Shown here: positions 63,109 through 64,000 of the stretch, in pieces
Layout: each line of letters starts with the position of its first letter
Numbering within the stretch: position 1 is the stretch's first letter
Assembly: GCA_963776225.1 (NCBI GenBank)
Contig: CAVZLL010000001.1
Location: 806,001 to 870,000 of the forward strand
Direction of reading: 5' to 3'
DNA: 64,000 nt
Source: Bog-756 sp963776225
GTDB lineage: Bacteria; Actinomycetota; Acidimicrobiia; Acidimicrobiales; RAAP-2
Made by a program: the position numbers and the translations under genes
Notes under the pieces: generated by a model
Seen by the model: only the letters and a program-made list of their open reading frames with translations
What the model was told of the DNA's origin: nothing
Database searches by the model: none

Positions 63109-63963
63109 ATGGCCACGTGCACGATCGACGGTGTCACCGTCGCCTACGAGCTCATCGGGGAGGGTCGGCCCGCCGTCGTGACGCCGGGGGGACGGTTCAG
63201 CAAGGACGTCCCGGGGATCCGCGAGCTCGCCGAGGATCTCGCCGGTCACGGCTACCGGACGCTCATCTGGGACCGGCCCAACACCGGGGCGTCCGACGTC
63301 TGCTTCCGTGGTCGGTCCGAGTCGGAGATGCAGGCCGACGTGCTCGCCGGCCTGCTCCGGGAGCTCGACCTCGCCCCGGCGTTCGTCTTCGGCGGATCGG
63401 GCGGCGCACGGGTGTCGCTGCTCACCGCCGCCCGCCATCCCGACGTCGCGGACCGACTGGCCATGGTCTGGATCAGCGGGGGGGTCTACGGCCTGATGGT
63501 CCTCGCGGTGCACTACTGCGGGGAATCGATCCGCGCGGCGTGGAGCGGTGGCATGGCGTCCGTCGCCGCCCTTCCCGAGTGGCGCGAGGTCATCGAGCGC
63601 AACCCGACGAACGAACAGCGATTCCTCGATCTCGATCCACGGGCGTTCATCGCGACCCTCGAGCAGTGGATGCTTGCCTACTGCCCCGACCCGGGCACGA
63701 CCGTCCCGGGGCTCCCCGACGCCCTCTGCGCGGGGCTCCGGATCCCGACCCTCGTCTTCCGTAGCGGCACCACCGACGCCCACCACACCCGGGAGACCTC
63801 CGAACGGATGGCCGCCCTCATCCCCGCGGCCAGGCTGGTCGAACCGCCCTGGGGTGACGACGAGTGGAAGGAGCGGGGCGAGGCGGCGAGCAACGGGAGC
63901 GGTCATCTCTTCGAGCGGTGGCCGCTGCTCGTGCCGCAGCTGCTCGAGTTCGCCGCGGGGTAG
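63109..63963 (+). CDS. Alpha/beta hydrolase
   Basis: The 284-residue hydrolase has YELIGEGRPAVVTPGGRFSKD, LIWDRPNTGASDV, FVFGGSGGARVSLLTAARHPD (Ser nucleophile in GGSGG), the acidic region GTTDAHHT and a late His (GSGHLFERW). The substrate is unknown; haloalkane dehalogenase or ester-hydrolase-like families are similar in layout. ATG 63109 start; the upstream frame to 62671 is a shadow of the regulator gene. Confidence 0.82.
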   Translation: MATCTIDGVTVAYELIGEGRPAVVTPGGRFSKDVPGIRELAEDLAGHGYRTLIWDRPNTGASDVCFRGRSESEMQADVLAGLLRELDLAPAFVFGGSGGARVSLLTAARHPDVADRLAMVWISGGVYGLMVLAVHYCGESIRAAWSGGMASVAALPEWREVIERNPTNEQRFLDLDPRAFIATLEQWMLAYCPDPGTTVPGLPDALCAGLRIPTLVFRSGTTDAHHTRETSERMAALIPAARLVEPPWGDDEWKERGEAASNGSGHLFERWPLLVPQLLEFAAG

Positions 63964-64000
63964 CACCCGGTCCGGCCGGAACTGCGCGATCAGGACGCTC
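63964..64000. other. Window end
   Basis: Thirty-seven bases after the hydrolase stop. No feature seen. Confidence 0.4.

Noticed and set aside
58784..63181. Very long plus-strand open frame opposite the BTAD-cyclase regulator
   Set aside because: It is an antisense shadow of a high-GC gene: Gly/Arg/Glu-rich, no domain, and the minus-strand product has clear motifs throughout.

Overview
The window is high-GC DNA from an actinomycete. The evidence is the right half: fhaA-fhaB-pstP-pbpA-pknB, a trpG/pabA-type amidotransferase and crgA lie in an order typical of Actinomycetota, next to a tRNA-Leu gene. An F420-type oxidoreductase, an Ada-AlkA/Ogt pair and an Rpf-like lytic protein fit the same phylum. 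A deep lineage such as Acidimicrobiia is possible, but this is inference from gene style only.

Layout. (1) Positions 1 to about 30,364 are an accessory, visibly less GC-rich and gene-sparse region. Its first 15 kb encode large secreted repeat or adhesin-like proteins: a metzincin-like protease with three C-terminal repeats, a fibronectin-III plus PstS-like protein, a glycine-rich protein, a lipoprotein gene broken by an ISL3 element, and a beta-propeller/IPT protein. From 17.4 to 20 kb there is an ATP-grasp ligase facing an acyl-CoA-dehydrogenase-like gene. A decayed DUF3024 gene and a small zinc-ribbon gene follow. A plus-strand stress or transport run covers 22-28.9 kb: aquaporin, DUF2252, K+ channel, arylsulfatase and YihY. 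An IS481-type element ends the region beside tRNA-Leu(CAG). A 17-bp piece overlapping the tRNA 3' end is duplicated on the far side of that IS, which looks like an integration scar. (2) Positions 30,370-37,700 hold the cell-envelope phosphosignalling cluster; no rodA/ftsW or pknA is present in it. (3) Positions 37.7-64 kb are a dense core-like region at very high GC: thiolase and thioesterase, a MarR-controlled DHA2 exporter, an LLM-class oxidoreductase, glucose-6-phosphate dehydrogenase, an alkylation-repair operon (ada-alkA, ogt, CbiX-like), an Rpf-like lytic protein, lactate dehydrogenase, a GMC oxidoreductase/hydrolase fusion, and a giant BTAD-cyclase-ATPase-TPR regulator.

Most unusual signal. 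Four copies of an undescribed, same-orientation structured repeat (R1-R4) lie only in intergenic parts of the accessory region, near 4.6-4.9, 11.5-11.7, 15.3/16.7 and 20.5-20.6 kb. Each has a left inverted repeat (clear in R3 and R4, degenerate in R1 and R2) whose loop is a G/T-rich tract of very variable length. A nearly invariant 34-bp core follows, carrying two 9-bp direct repeats set 22 bp apart. The right end is a hairpin with compensatory base changes between copies. An ISAzo13-type IS has split R3 with a TAA duplication, so the ancestral repeat can be rebuilt. No integrase, reverse transcriptase or Y1 transposase is in the window. The best reading is a non-autonomous, hairpin-ended mobile element or a structured regulatory/RNA element that divides the island into gene modules.
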